Below, piece after piece: positions 24,518-36,246 of a stretch of DNA of 64,000 nt. The stretch's first letter is position 1; each line of letters starts with the position of its first letter. The stretch is from contig CM046348.1 in the NCBI GenBank assembly GCA_025403435.1, positions 10,472,606-10,536,605 on the forward strand, given 5' to 3'. The stretch comes from Artocarpus heterophyllus. Taxonomy: Eukaryota; Streptophyta; Magnoliopsida; Rosales; Moraceae. The translations under genes and the position numbers were made by a program. The notes below the pieces were generated by a model. That model was not told where the DNA came from. It searched no databases and saw nothing but the letters and a program-made list of their open reading frames with translations.

Positions 24518-25579
24518 ACTGTTTTGATCAAAGCTTGGGGAATATTGGCAGTTTGAGATAACTGCTGAATGATGCTCAAATAACTTACAAGTGTTAAACT
24601 TGAGACATATCCCTGAGAAATGATGTCTCTCAATAAAATTTCAAGAGTTTAGCATTGTTCCAGTAAAATTATTCTAGTTTTTCCATTATTATTTGTTTTT
24701 GTTTGCTAATGGAAACCTACATTATTGACCGAACAAGAAGAACGTGTAGATCATGGTTTGAAAAAGAAAATTGAGTTTTCTACAGGGGGGAAGGCCAAAT
24801 TGTAGTGCACATTTTTTAACATCAAATCTTCTAAAAATCACATTAAAATAAGAAGAGAAAGATGTAAGATTGAGAAATTTTTTTTGTACAAATTTGACTA
24901 TTGAAAACGTGAAATTTGAAAGAACGGTTGAAACTAATAATTTTGGTTTGAGACTTGAGAGCTTTATATGGTATCTTTTTACTGTAATAAAAATTGTTAG
25001 AACTAATTATTTTAATTTGAGAGTAATAACATGTGAGAATTTTTATATTATAGTATGTAAAAATTTTATACTATTAATAGTTATAATCGATAGTTAAAAC
25101 GGTTACGTGAAGCATGCTCCGATTTGAAAGCATTGTTCGAATTTACCGGTGGTTGGATTTGATTAGGAAACTTTTTAGTTTGTACACGTTAGAGTCCTTG
25201 GTGGGTTACCAGCTGTCCACGATCAATCTTTCAATAATGCAACTCCTTTTCATCATAATTAATAAAGCAGAAAACAAAAGAGAACAAGGCAACTTTCGAT
25301 AATGCATAATGTACAAAATCTTGTCGCATTTGCTTCGTGTTCCCATAGTTGTGTACTGCAAAGGAAAGACCTACGAAAACCGGTAGAAATGTAAAGTTGC
25401 ACATAGAAAAAACGACACCCAAGAAAAGCCCGTATTTCTGTACCTTAAGACTTCATCTATACAAATCTTATACGCGCAGAGTCCACTTTCCTTTCTTAAT
25501 TCCCAAGGCAAAAAGCAGCCATAAAAACCCCAGAAAAATTGAGGGAAGAAGAAATTCAGAACAAGACTAAGAATCAATC
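24518..25579. other. intergenic between the mutase-like gene and the DUF1262 gene
   Basis: It holds the mutase 3' UTR (AATAAAAT near 24633 is a possible polyadenylation signal). An AATATAAAGC-type repeat region lies at about 24870-25095, followed by the DUF1262 5' region. No gene is supported; short open frames here lack homology. Confidence 0.4.
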
Positions 25580-27627
25580 ATGTATGTGACAAGGCCTCTT
25601 TCCATGTACAGAAAGTCTCCTAGCACTCTTGAGATGAAGCCTCCAGATGCTCCATATTCGGGATACTTGGTGATCACAGACGAAGAAGCAGATGCTGAGG
25701 ACACGCTTTGTAACACTTGTTGTTGTTGGGGCTCATGTTGTGGTATGTGCAAGCGCAAGAGCGTTAAGAAGCTACCCTTTGCTCAGGACAAGATTCTGAC
25801 CATCGTCTACACTTCAGATCGGAACCACGAAACCACAACAACAAATGTTTGGTTCATCCCGGTTCCAAATCAGCCTCTCTCTTCCAACTGCTACTATGTC
25901 ATCAGAGCAAAAGGCAGGCACAAAGGGTAAGCTGCTAGAGCCGATCTTAGACATACAGCTATAAATTTAAGGCATGTTTTTGTTTCTTTGGGTTTTGTGT
26001 TTAAGCTAAAGGGTTGAGCTTAATTAGGATTGCTATGCTTATTGCAAGCTTAGACTCAAGTTTAAGTTCACCTTTGTGGGTTGTGATAGTTGCACTGACA
26101 TAATTGTTGCCAAGAAACTAAACTTGTTGGGTTTCTTTGGTTTTTTTTTTTTTTTTTTTTTAACGCATCTTAACTGCCAGGAGTCTAAAAAAAAGGATGT
26201 CATATAAAGTTCCTATACCCTTTTTGAATGCTGTGATCCTTCAAGATCTAGACAAATCATCACAAGAAATAGTAGCCAAGCTGACATTAATTTTTCTAAC
26301 AGAGCTATATAATATAAATTATATATAAAAAAGAAAGCTGTATCATAAAAACATATACACAAAGGTAAAACTTTCTAATAAATAGTGCACGTTGTTAGAG
26401 GCCACAAAATTAAATATTATACGATATGGAAGGCTTTATGAAGCTTGTACAATTTAGGAATGTTTGTATTATAGGGTGTTTGGAAAGGTGGTGGGAACTA
26501 GTGGTGGGAATCACTTTTATTGTAGCATGTGAGAGTTTTGCACTGTAGCATATTTTTTTATTGTTACTGTAGCATGTGAGAGCTTTACACTGTTCATAAC
26601 TGAGATTGTGGTGGAAACTGAGTGGTTCCCACCACTGCCAAACACCCCCTTAGCATCTAAGTTGCTAATAAGACTGAAAAAAAATAAAATACTTGCTTGT
26701 TTATTTATATGGCTATCTTGCAGGAAGGCATGCAGATGCTCAAGAGAAGGTGACATCATGGCATGTTGCTTCAGGGACTTCTTGAGGGACAAAAAGCCAA
26801 AGCCTCTAAATCTCAGAGACGTATACCAACAATTCAAGATACACAGACACCACAGTGGCGGCTTTTTCGCCAAGGCAGTAGCTGCGGGCGGCCTTCCTCC
26901 CAAGTTCCTGAGGAGAAAAGGATGGAAAGTTCACTGCTCAAGCCTTAACCGCCTGCGACTAAGTGAAGCATTAGGCCTCGACACAGCTCTCCGCACACGT
27001 CTTCCTGACTTCAACTTCCCCATCTTCAAAGTCCGTTCGCCTTCCGCCCTCGTGGGAAAATGGCACTGTCCATTTCCCTTTGTGAGAGAGAGAGGCATGG
27101 GAGTGAAGAGGCAAATGAGGAAGTCCATTTTCTACACCATGACACTTGAGCAATGGTGGGAAGAGATCTTCTCTTGTGAGAATATTAATGTTGCTAATAC
27201 TAGTAACAACAACAACAACAACAACCAATTATTAGGGAATGATAATGTTGTGAATGTGAGCAAAGATGTGCAAAGAGAAGTGTATTTGGTGGGTGGAATG
27301 GAAGGTGTGAGGGATGATAGAAGTGGGTTTAGTTGGTTCAAAGTGTACAATCCTAATGGAAGGAAAGGAGTGATAAGTGTTGGTTTGAGTTCAGCCATTG
27401 TTGAGCACATGAGGTGGGTGTTGGAGGAAGGAGGGTGGGTTGATGGGGAGGAGAGGGACAAGGAAGTGAGAGTTGAGAGGGTTGAAGAGAATAGGAGGGC
27501 AAATGGTTGGAGGAGATTTGGGTGTTATGTGTTGGTGGAGAGCTTTCTTTTGAGAAGACTTGATGGGAGTTTGGTGTTGAAATGCTCTTTTAGGCACACC
27601 CAAAGGATCAAATGCAAATGGGAGTAA
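25580..27627 (+). CDS. DUF1262 family protein, function unknown
   Basis: Exons 25580-25926 and 26724-27627 join in frame (GG|G) and give about 416 residues, near the usual length for this plant family. The N-terminus MYVTRPLSMYRKSPSTLEMK and the motifs YSGYLVITDEEAD, a Cys-rich CNTCCCWGSCCGMCKRK, NVWFIPVPNQPLSSNCYYVI and GRHKGKACRCSREGDIMACC are typical. So are the later blocks GGLPPKFLRRKGWKVHCSS, GKWHCPFPFVRE, MTLEQWWEEIFSC, REVYLVGGMEG and LSSAIVEHMRWVLEEGGW. A run of seven Asn comes from an (AAC)n microsatellite near 27204. There is no signal peptide or membrane segment. No biochemical role is established for the family that I can name. The single intron carries a Tourist-like MITE (26472-26649). 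Confidence 0.88.
26472..26649. mobile_element. Tourist-like MITE in the DUF1262 intron
   Basis: The ends are GGGTGTTTGGAAAGGTGGTG (left, from 26474) and CCCACCACTGCCAAACACCC (right), which are near inverted repeats. TTA flanks both sides (26469-26471 and 26650-26652), the target size of PIF/Harbinger elements. Inside, TGTAGCATGTGAGAG with TTT..CACTGT occurs twice. A diverged relative lies at 63789-63960. Confidence 0.65.
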
Positions 27628-30600
27628 GGCTTTTGAAATAAATATGTATGAGAAGAAAACTAGTAATCTCTTTCTCTTAAAATTCTAGGGTAGCTTGGGA
27701 AAAGGATACTCAAACTGCAGTGTTCTCATTTGGACTCTCAAAGCATAAATTTGATAGAACTTGATCAAAATTTGGGAGTCCATGACTGTTTAATACCAAC
27801 GGAGGATGTTTTTTTATACCTTGCTAAAAAATCTTTTGGTATTCTTTCTTTTTTTTTCCCTTCATATGCGTTGATACTTGTTTTTGTATACAACTTTGTT
27901 CTAAAACCCGAGCTCATTTTCCGTCCAAGACATGCATAGTCCTTGTCTGTGTACGATGAGACTACGAAAATGTATATTTTTTGTGACTAAACATTATCAT
28001 TTTGTATTTACATTTCTTATTAAATCTCTGAATTATAACATTTGTGTGTTAATTAGTATTTAGTATGTTTATGTGAAAATATGTTTAAAAATATGTTTTT
28101 AGTATGTTTTTATGTTTAATAGTTTTTAGTAATTTTTGGAATCATTTATGTGTTTTATAATTGTTTAGTTTATACATAATCAAAACCGTAAAAATAATGC
28201 TGTGTGATTTTATTTTGAGTCTTAGAATATTTGTAAATATGTTTTATAATATTTCTAGTCATTTCCAAAAGTATTCCCGAGTCTTAAAAAATATATCTAT
28301 TAAGGTTTGTTAATTTTAAAATTTTTATTTATTTATAGTAATTTTTGTGTGTTTTATTGTAACATAAATATTTTTAAATTATTGTAAAAATTATGTTTGT
28401 AAAATAATTAATTTTAGTTTGTTTATTTTATTTTAAATTTAAAATCTACAAAAAAAAAAAAAAGAAGAAGAGAAAAACGATGCTAAAGGGCAAAAAGGGA
28501 ACTAAATGCTCAAGAAATAAAAAAAGAAGATAAAAAATCAAAACAGGACACATGGCGCCCTCGTAGCCATCCGATTGCGCCTCCAATCTGATCCAGGCTG
28601 TCCACGCGTCTCCCCTTCCTAGCGAATCCAACGGTCAGCTGCGCCTCCTTCCATCGCCACAATATCGTGCATCTGCCCAGTCAAAATCCTCATGATTGAC
28701 GGCTGTTATTTGTCTAGTGCGCATCACACCTGTTTGCAAAGAAGAATCAACATTCTAAGGCTAATTCACCCGTGAAGAAAAGAAAAGAAAAGTTAAAAAA
28801 ATCAAATCAAATCATATTCAAATTTGATTAAAAATGTGGGCGGCAGTTTAAGTTAGTTCAAAAAAAATCCTAAATTACTCATTTTGCAATTTTATTCATT
28901 TTGCATCAAAATTATCCTAATAAATAAATAATGTAAAAATTCATGTAAATAGTAGATTTACTCATACTTCCATGCGTTGTAATTCATACCTTTCTCCATA
29001 ACTTGGAGTTAATTCTCTTCTCTCTTCTTAGGTTAGATTTTTTTTTTCTCCTTAATTCTAGTTTTATGTTTTTGTAAAATATTTCTAGTCTCTATGTTGT
29101 AAAATAGTTATGTTTAGTATAATTATGTATGTTTTTACTTTCAATATGTTTTCCTAAATTTTCTTGGCCGAGGATGGGGGAAATTATGACAAAATTAAGA
29201 TAAATATTTTTAATTTTTGAAGTTTTGTAAGTTGTTATAATGTTAAAATCATTTTAGAAAACTTATGGTTTTTATATTAACTTAGTTAAAACTCTTGCAA
29301 AATTAAGTTTTAATTTATCGTATATATAAGCTGGCACAGGTAATGCTTTAGAACATTTTGATTATTCGTAGACAATGAATAGCACAGTAAATACTTAACT
29401 GTAATTTTGTTGGTAACTTTAGTTAGTTAATTTTAAAATTATATAGATTTGTTAAAAATGAGTTTTTAATGCATTATGGACATAAATTAGTATATTAAAT
29501 GCTTGATAACTCTTGATTTATTGTAGAGAAAAGATGGCATATTGCATATTTAAACTATTTTAATAAAGAATTATAGAAAAACTAAAACATATTTAAGTTA
29601 ATTGTCATAATAGAACCTTTAACCCTCAGTGTTGTCAAAATTGTTATTTCTTCTAAGTTAAAATTACGCTTATTGTTAAAGTTTTATGTTTTATTTAATT
29701 GCACTCATTGGAGTTCTATTTACTATTCCAATTTAAGTGACATTTCTTGTTGTTAAAGTTTCAAAAATCACAAAAAAAATCTAAAAATAGAAATAGTAAA
29801 AAAAAAATGCGTAAATATTGTAGATAGATTGTAAATAAATAACTTTAATCCTCAAATTCTTTGGCTTACAAATAAAAATAATATATCTGATATATTTGAC
29901 CTTTACAATATCTTTTTCCATGGGATAGACATTAGATTCACCGTGTTTAATTACTTGTACTACCTTATACTTGAGGTTATATCGGACTTATACTTTTGGA
30001 CCTAAACAATGCACCCAAGTCAAGTTCAAGGAACTATCGTGGATCCTGATTTAGGGGGCTACGAAGAATCAAATAGGTTTGTTCAACTTTTGTTGAAATT
30101 GATTTTTGATGTCAATTGCGAATCTCGAATTAATTTAGTCAAGATTTAATCGGTGATAGAAAAATAAAAATAAAAAATTACTCTTTTACTATTGATGGTC
30201 TAAAAAGCCTAAGGCCTAATTCTAGAAACTTCCCACTAGTTAAAAGACAAAATTCTTCATGATTCGATCACTTAAAAGACGTCAAATCTCACATTAGGTT
30301 GTCTTCAGCATTGCTTCTATACTTACCATGTGTTTAACACATTGGTTTAACTAACAACAGTGTAAAGTTTTTATATATTGTAGTATTTTGAACCAACTGA
30401 ATTAAACGAATACTCCTAAACACCATATTTGATTTGCTCATAAGTCACACTTTTCATAAATAGGCTAGCAATTTCTTTACTAGAGACAAGTCTATAGTTG
30501 CCCATACCTTCGGAGAAAGCAAATGAAAGCACTTTGCTTTGTCAAACCTCCTTTGGAATTTCTTAATCCTTGAAAGAACCCACGATCAGGAGAAGTTAAA

Positions 30601-30634
30601 AGTACATTTTGCATTTACATTGCAACACTCAAGT
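27628..30634. other. AT-rich intergenic DNA, possibly an old LTR-element remnant
   Basis: There are no genes. A GC-richer island at about 28545-28740 sits among T-rich DNA. The segment around 29920-30110 (CCATGGGATAGACATTAGAT, TACTTGTACTACCTTATACT) resembles leader regions of some plant gypsy elements. I see no ends, primer site or coding sequence, so this is a weak guess. Confidence 0.25.
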
Positions 30635-30770
30635 TTTAACTATTACAGTGTAAAGCTATCGCATACTATAGTGTAAAGCAAAAGTATATTACAGCCGACA
30701 GCGTAAAGCATTCACATAGTATTATGTTTCTAACTCATTTTCAACTACACTCCCAAACACTTTTTTTTTT
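30635..30770. repeat. AT-rich dispersed repeat (AATATAAAGC family)
   Basis: Three related half-units follow each other: TTACAGTGTAAAGCTATCGC, CTATAGTGTAAAGCAAAAGT and ACAGCGTAAAGCATTCACAT. It ends with TTTCAACTACACTCCCAAACAC, which looks like a MITE end. Confidence 0.5.
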
Positions 30771-31049
30771 GTCTACATTTTACTTCATTTTCAGATTACT
30801 TAAACTGCACAAATAAAGAATACCAAGTGCTTGAAATACCACGTTTGCTAAACATCCATTCAGGTCAGCATGAAAATTATGGATGGTATAGATTCTTTGT
30901 ATTTCCAAGGCATATAAAGAGATCTCGATTATACACAGTTAAAGATCCAGCCAGAGATTGTTATGTTTGCTACCCATTCACGCCAGCATCATGGAATCAA
31001 TTGGGTCCCACCAACATGATCGATTGTGCTTAACAACCTAACTGAAATT

Positions 31050-31190
31050 TATAGTTCCAATTGTAAACAATATAAAACAATTACTGTTATAGTATAAAGT
31101 AAAAATATGCTGTAATGTGAAGCTTTTACATATTATAATACTTATAATTCTAACTTACAGTTTCAACTATCCTAAACGTCCTCACCCAAT
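31050..31190. repeat. AT-rich dispersed repeat (AATATAAAGC family)
   Basis: Same organisation as 30635-30770: TTATAGTATAAAGTAAAAAT, TGTAATGTGAAGCTTTTACA, then CAGTTTCAACTATCCTAAAC. Confidence 0.5.
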
Positions 31191-31544
31191 ATCTTTTGTT
31201 GGTGTAAAATATATGTTTTGCTTCCTCTAGTTATTCAATGCTTCATCAAATATAGGATGTTCAGAAGAGTAATTCAAATCAATGTGAGCACCTCATGTGT
31301 CCAACCAAATTTATATAAATTCCATTTCTTTTCTTCCTTTGGTTGGTAGATCTGTAGTAAGGTTAAAAGACTAAAAATGCATAATCTGAGTCACTCTTAT
31401 AGTTTTAATATTTATGTGTCCCTTAAAACTGATAAGTGACACTTCTTACTTTGGGCTTTTTACACATACGTCATACAAATAAAGCTTGGATCGATCTATG
31501 TCATTAAAAAATAATTACAAAACATGTCACGTCTCATTATCATT

Positions 31545-32280
31545 GTTGAGGATTTGCCTCCCGCGGAGGAGTGCGTCTCCTGGGAGTCGAACCCGTTTCC
31601 TTTTGAATAAGAGGGTTTAGGACCTATCCTAGGTACCAATCCAACCAAACACCCTAAGACCCTCTTATTCAAGAGGAAACGGGTTCGACTCCCAGGGGAT
31701 GCGCTCCCCCAGCCGGAGGCAAATCCGCGTGGAGGCTCCCCGAGCTGCCTCTTTGGCAATATGTTCGAGGAGGTCCTAAACCCTCTTATTCAAAAGAAAA
31801 CGGGTTCGACTCCCAGGGGATGCGCTCCCCCCGCGGGAGGCAAATCCGCGTGGAGGCTCCCCGAGCAGCCTCCTTGGCAATATGTTCGAGGTGCCTGCCA
31901 GGCTTCAGCCGGGGATCTCAACACCTCAACATTAAACACGCTTTCGAATGAGAGACTCGACCCCCGAGTGGGTCCTTGCTTGGAGAAAGACCTCGGCTCG
32001 AGTGGTGGCTCCCTCCTACGTATTGTATGGATCTGAGAGGGCCCCTGCTCGGGGAGAGTCCTAGCTCAGATTTGTTTTGCTTCCAGTAAAAGAGTGCGTC
32101 CCCTAGGAGTCGAACCCGTATCCTCTTGAATAAGAGGGTCTTAGGGCCTATCCCAAGTACCAATCCATCCAAGAGGAAACGGGTTCGACTCCCAAGGGAT
32201 GCACTCCCCCTGTGTGGAGGCAAATCCACGTGAAGGCTCCCCGAGCAGCCTCGCCGAAGATCTCAACACCTCAACAATCA
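31545..32280. repeat. cluster of five GC-rich repeat units with B-box-like motif, alternating strands
   Basis: GGGTTCGACTCCCA is present at 31681, 31802 and 32181 on plus. Its complement is at 31581 and, with one change, at 32104. Each copy is preceded (in its own direction) by CTCTTATTCAA and purines and is followed, fully or in part, by GAGGCAAATCC and GTGGAGGCTCCCCGAGC. The core fits the Pol III B box (GGTTCGANNCC), but no convincing A box or cloverleaf is visible. The first minus unit and the first plus unit form a large hairpin. It is possibly tRNA-derived (SINE-like), not a tRNA gene. Confidence 0.6.
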
Positions 32281-32873
32281 TCATACTATAAGTTATAGTA
32301 TCAAATATACCTGCAAAGCACAAATTAAATTCAATAAAAAAATAGTTTTTTTATCGCCACTAAAGATATATTTGTCTTTTTAATTTAATTCTCATATTTA
32401 TTTATGACATTTAATTAGATAGCTTTTTTTAAATGTGATATAAATCAATCAACATAAACAAATATGGCATAAAACATAAACATCTCTCTTACTTTCCTTT
32501 AGCTTGTGGTTTCTATAAATATCTCTCTTGCTTTCCCCTAGCTTGTTGTTTCTAAGGGACAAGGAAAAAGGAAAAATTAATGCAAGGTCCGCGTTACGAT
32601 TCTTTTCTTTTTTTGGTAGACATCACCTGCCTTTTTTTTGGTACTAGTTTGTATGGAAATTTTAGTTTGTACCAAAATTTTTTGGTTCAAACGCTATAAT
32701 ATATAGGAGATTTACATTATAACAACTAAAATTTTTGGTTTGAACTTATTCTACCAAACACTATATAAGAATTTAAGTTTAGTTGCATTGCTAGGGCATC
32801 TTAGAACTACTATTAGTCGTACTAGGATTTTATTTTGAACTTCTCATAATTTTATTTTTTTTTTGTGACGGCC

Positions 32874-35444
32874 CGCCTTTTCGGCGGTCACTTAACTTTT
32901 TTAAACATTATTACTTAAACATTACTCTTACTTACTTAGTAAGAAAAATACTGAATATTTTTTTTTTCTTTTAACATCTTTTAAAACGCTCTTAAAAACT
33001 GTTGCGACTTTTGTCGCAATTTAAGTTGAGACATTGCTTAACACTTGACTGTAAAACTATTTCAAATCGTTTCTTAAAAAATAACAAGAAAAATTTATTG
33101 AATCATACCTTAAAACTTATCTTTATAATTATTTAAAACATTTCATAAAATATATCTTGAAACTTTGAAAACATTTCTAAAAATTTTGACTTTCTTGAAC
33201 TTTGGAAAACACTATATCAAATAGTGGAAAACCTTTTCTTTGAGTAGTGGAAGCATACTGTAGTGATATCTTTACCCAAATCTTCGCGTTTGTCCTTCGC
33301 AGTACCGAGCTCTTCAAACAAGTCCTACTGGTCACCCTAGAACTACCTACAGCATGAAGAAACTTTTAATAAGCTTTCGCTTAGTAAGTTCAAACGTAAT
33401 CTCACTAATTATTTAAACATACGTTAAAAACTTTTCTCATAAAAACATTTTTCTTAAAACGTTTTCATAAACCACTTTTGAAACGTTCTTCATAAAACAT
33501 TTTCTATTAATAAGAAAATGTTTTTCATAAATATTTAATGTAAAACATTCTTCAGAATGTTTTTCAAAAACATAACTCATAAATATTTCATATCAAGAAA
33601 TACAAACAAGATTAAAATGCATGATTCTATTTATGCTCAACTATGAACTTTCAATTATGAGCATCTTATAAACATTCATTTCTTACTTTAACTTTTATCT
33701 TTGTTCCTTAACTTTTCCTTATCATATATACCTTAGTGTTTGTATCAACATCATTAATCATGAGATCATAAATATGAAGCTTCCCTTGCAGAAAACTTGA
33801 GACCATCGAACACTGAGGTCATAACTTTAACTTTAACTTTAACTTTACTTATGTACCTCACATCAAGGAGATCATAATTTTAACTTTGCTTATATACCTT
33901 ACATCAAGAAGGCTGGTATAATACTTTTTTTTTACCTTTACTTTACCTTCTTATTAACTTTACTGAGCATAACAAACGCTTACACATTTTAGTACTATAA
34001 CTTAACATCTAAACATTTAGCATGACAAATGCAAACATGTTATATATCATGACTTAAACATTAAATCATATTGCATAACACATGCAATCATACTTTAAAT
34101 ACATTAAAAATCATGACTTGAACTTTTAAAAACATTATGCATATCAAATGCAAATATGCTTTAAACATAGTAGTTGTAAAGTCATTACAAATCTTGTTTT
34201 GAACTTTAAAACCTTTTGTATAACAAATGCAAATATACTTTAAAATCAACTTGCATAACAATTGCAAACACATTTGCAAACATATATATAAGTATTTGAA
34301 AATCATTTACTTCACGCTGTAGGTGAGGTTTGAAACTTATCTGGATAGCACTCTAACGTTCCTGTTTCCTTCCTTTTCCTTTTGTTAGTCGGCTTCTGTG
34401 TCCTAAACTAAATCAAGCTTTTTTGATCTTCCTTTGCCAAGCTCAAAATTTTGTTATGCCTTGAAAATTCTTCCATCTTCATCTCCTTCACTTAAACTTG
34501 CTTTAATACATGATTTGGAGCTTGGAATTCATCAAACTTTTGTGAGAGAATTGTTTGGGGGGGACTATTTTCTTGAGAGGAATATGGAGCATTTTTGGTT
34601 CCTAAATCAAGTGAATTAAACTTATTTATTATTATTTGCAAATTTGATGAATCACCACCATGAGTCATCACTTGCCATTACTTATGGTAAAAGGTTGGCT
34701 TAGCTTGGCAACATGTAATTGGGCCACCCAAAGGGGTGTGATGGTAAGTTTTCATTCACTTTGGTGTCATGGTGGGTCCCACAAAAACTTTTTACACAGT
34801 CTAAGTTTATACTGACAGTATTTTTTTATACTGTTGATATTCCTTCTATACAATTCATGAGGTCCTACAACCTCCCATACTTATTTATATGCACCACATA
34901 ATGAAATTCTTATACTGTTTAACTTTATATAGTCTAAATTTATACTAATAGTATTTTTTTATACGGTCGGTATTCTTTTCTATACTGTTACAGGCTTACA
35001 CGACATTCTTCACTCATCCATATCCTCCAAACAGTATTATTGTTATATTACTTTTACTTTAAATAGTTCAATTTCTATATTGCTTAACCTTAAACGGTCC
35101 AATTCTTACATTGCTTTACTTTTGCAATGTAATTTTTTATATTGCATAACTTTATCAGTGTACTTTCTTACACTGTATTATTCTAATATTATATAATTTT
35201 ATATTATTATACAATATTTTTCTTAAACTGTATTCTTGTTTTAACATTTGTTGCAACACATGTCGCAACAATTAAGTTTTTCAGCTTGTTTTCATATCTT
35301 TTCTTCTTTATTTAAGACTATGGCATGATTTTTACCCTTAAAAATCCCGTTTTTGTTTTGATGGACTTTATCATAAAAAATTAAATTAAACAATAATCCT
35401 TGAGTTATTATATTTTTAATACACTAAAATGTTCACGTGTTACA
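32874..35444 (-). mobile_element. solo LTR, about 2.6 kb, same family as 57922-62057
   Basis: Read on minus, it starts TGTAACACGTGAACATTTTA and ends GGCGGGCCGTCACA. TTTTT flanks both sides (32869-32873, 35445-35449), consistent with a 5 bp duplication although low in complexity. It aligns along its length with the plus-strand element at 57922-62057. For example, the block with GAGCTCGGTA near 33306 matches GAGCTCGGTGT near 61660, and the block with AGTCAAGTGTT(A/G)AG matches near the ends. It has no coding sequence. Reading frames inside it are spurious. Confidence 0.7.
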
Positions 35445-36246
35445 TTTTTTGCCATTTCTTTTGTGAAAACTAAATATATATATATATATATATATTCTTA
35501 CATGTAGGTGTTTTTTTAGTTAGATATATGTAGAAAAAGATTATTTTAACTAGATCTTACGGTTACAAAATGTTCACCACACCCAACGTAACGTTCACAC
35601 CGAAAAAGTCTCCTATTTATTATTTGTTTATTTGTTTATTAACTTCAAGATTCGACGAACCTTTGTTTACTGCCACATCGTTGCTTAATTTATCACCATT
35701 GCTAAAACTTTGGGTGCACAATTAAAGTTCTCCATTGGCTGTTCCAGAAAATGAAGATCAGTAGTATAACATTAGGAGAAAATTATTACCCTGTAAATCA
35801 TCAATTATCAAATAATTATAAAAAAAAAGTACCCTGTACCTCCAATGTCAACCAACGGATTGTCTTATTGCTCTTCCCACCGTTGGATTCAACAACTACA
35901 ACAATATGTCAAAGGCCTAGACTGTCACCGTGTGCACTTGTAGGACGTGAGAATCTAGGGGACCCTTCCCCCGGACTTGAGGGACTTGTGCACTTGTAAC
36001 CAAGCAAAAACAGATCATACTGATGACAATTCAATGCTTGACCACCACCCTTATTAATTTCCTACACTATATTGGTCTCACCCTCATTAATTTCCTATAC
36101 CATATTGGGCTTCCTGTGCAGAGGCATTATTTCAAGTCAACAATAATAAGTACACTAACCAAAGTTCCCTTTAACATATTCACACATTTCTTCATTTTTA
36201 TTGAACTTGTTCCTTTTCCTTTTTCCTAGTATAAGCTTCCAGAGGC
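35445..36246. other. intergenic, upstream of TrpB2
   Basis: It contains an (AT)n tract at about 35474-35494 and the putative promoter and leader of the downstream gene. No gene is supported. Confidence 0.4.

Noticed and set aside
26608..26723. N-terminal extension of the DUF1262 second exon
   Set aside because: It lies in the intron, mostly inside the MITE. Joining at 25926/26724 restores the known family sequence.
30827..31033. 68-codon open frame in AT-rich DNA
   Set aside because: No family is recognised, there are no splice partners, and it is flanked by dispersed repeats.
31681..31694. tRNA gene at the GGGTTCGACTCCCA motif
   Set aside because: No acceptor stem, D arm or anticodon arm can be drawn around any copy.
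34434..34619. 61-codon open frame
   Set aside because: It lies within the non-coding solo LTR 32874-35444.
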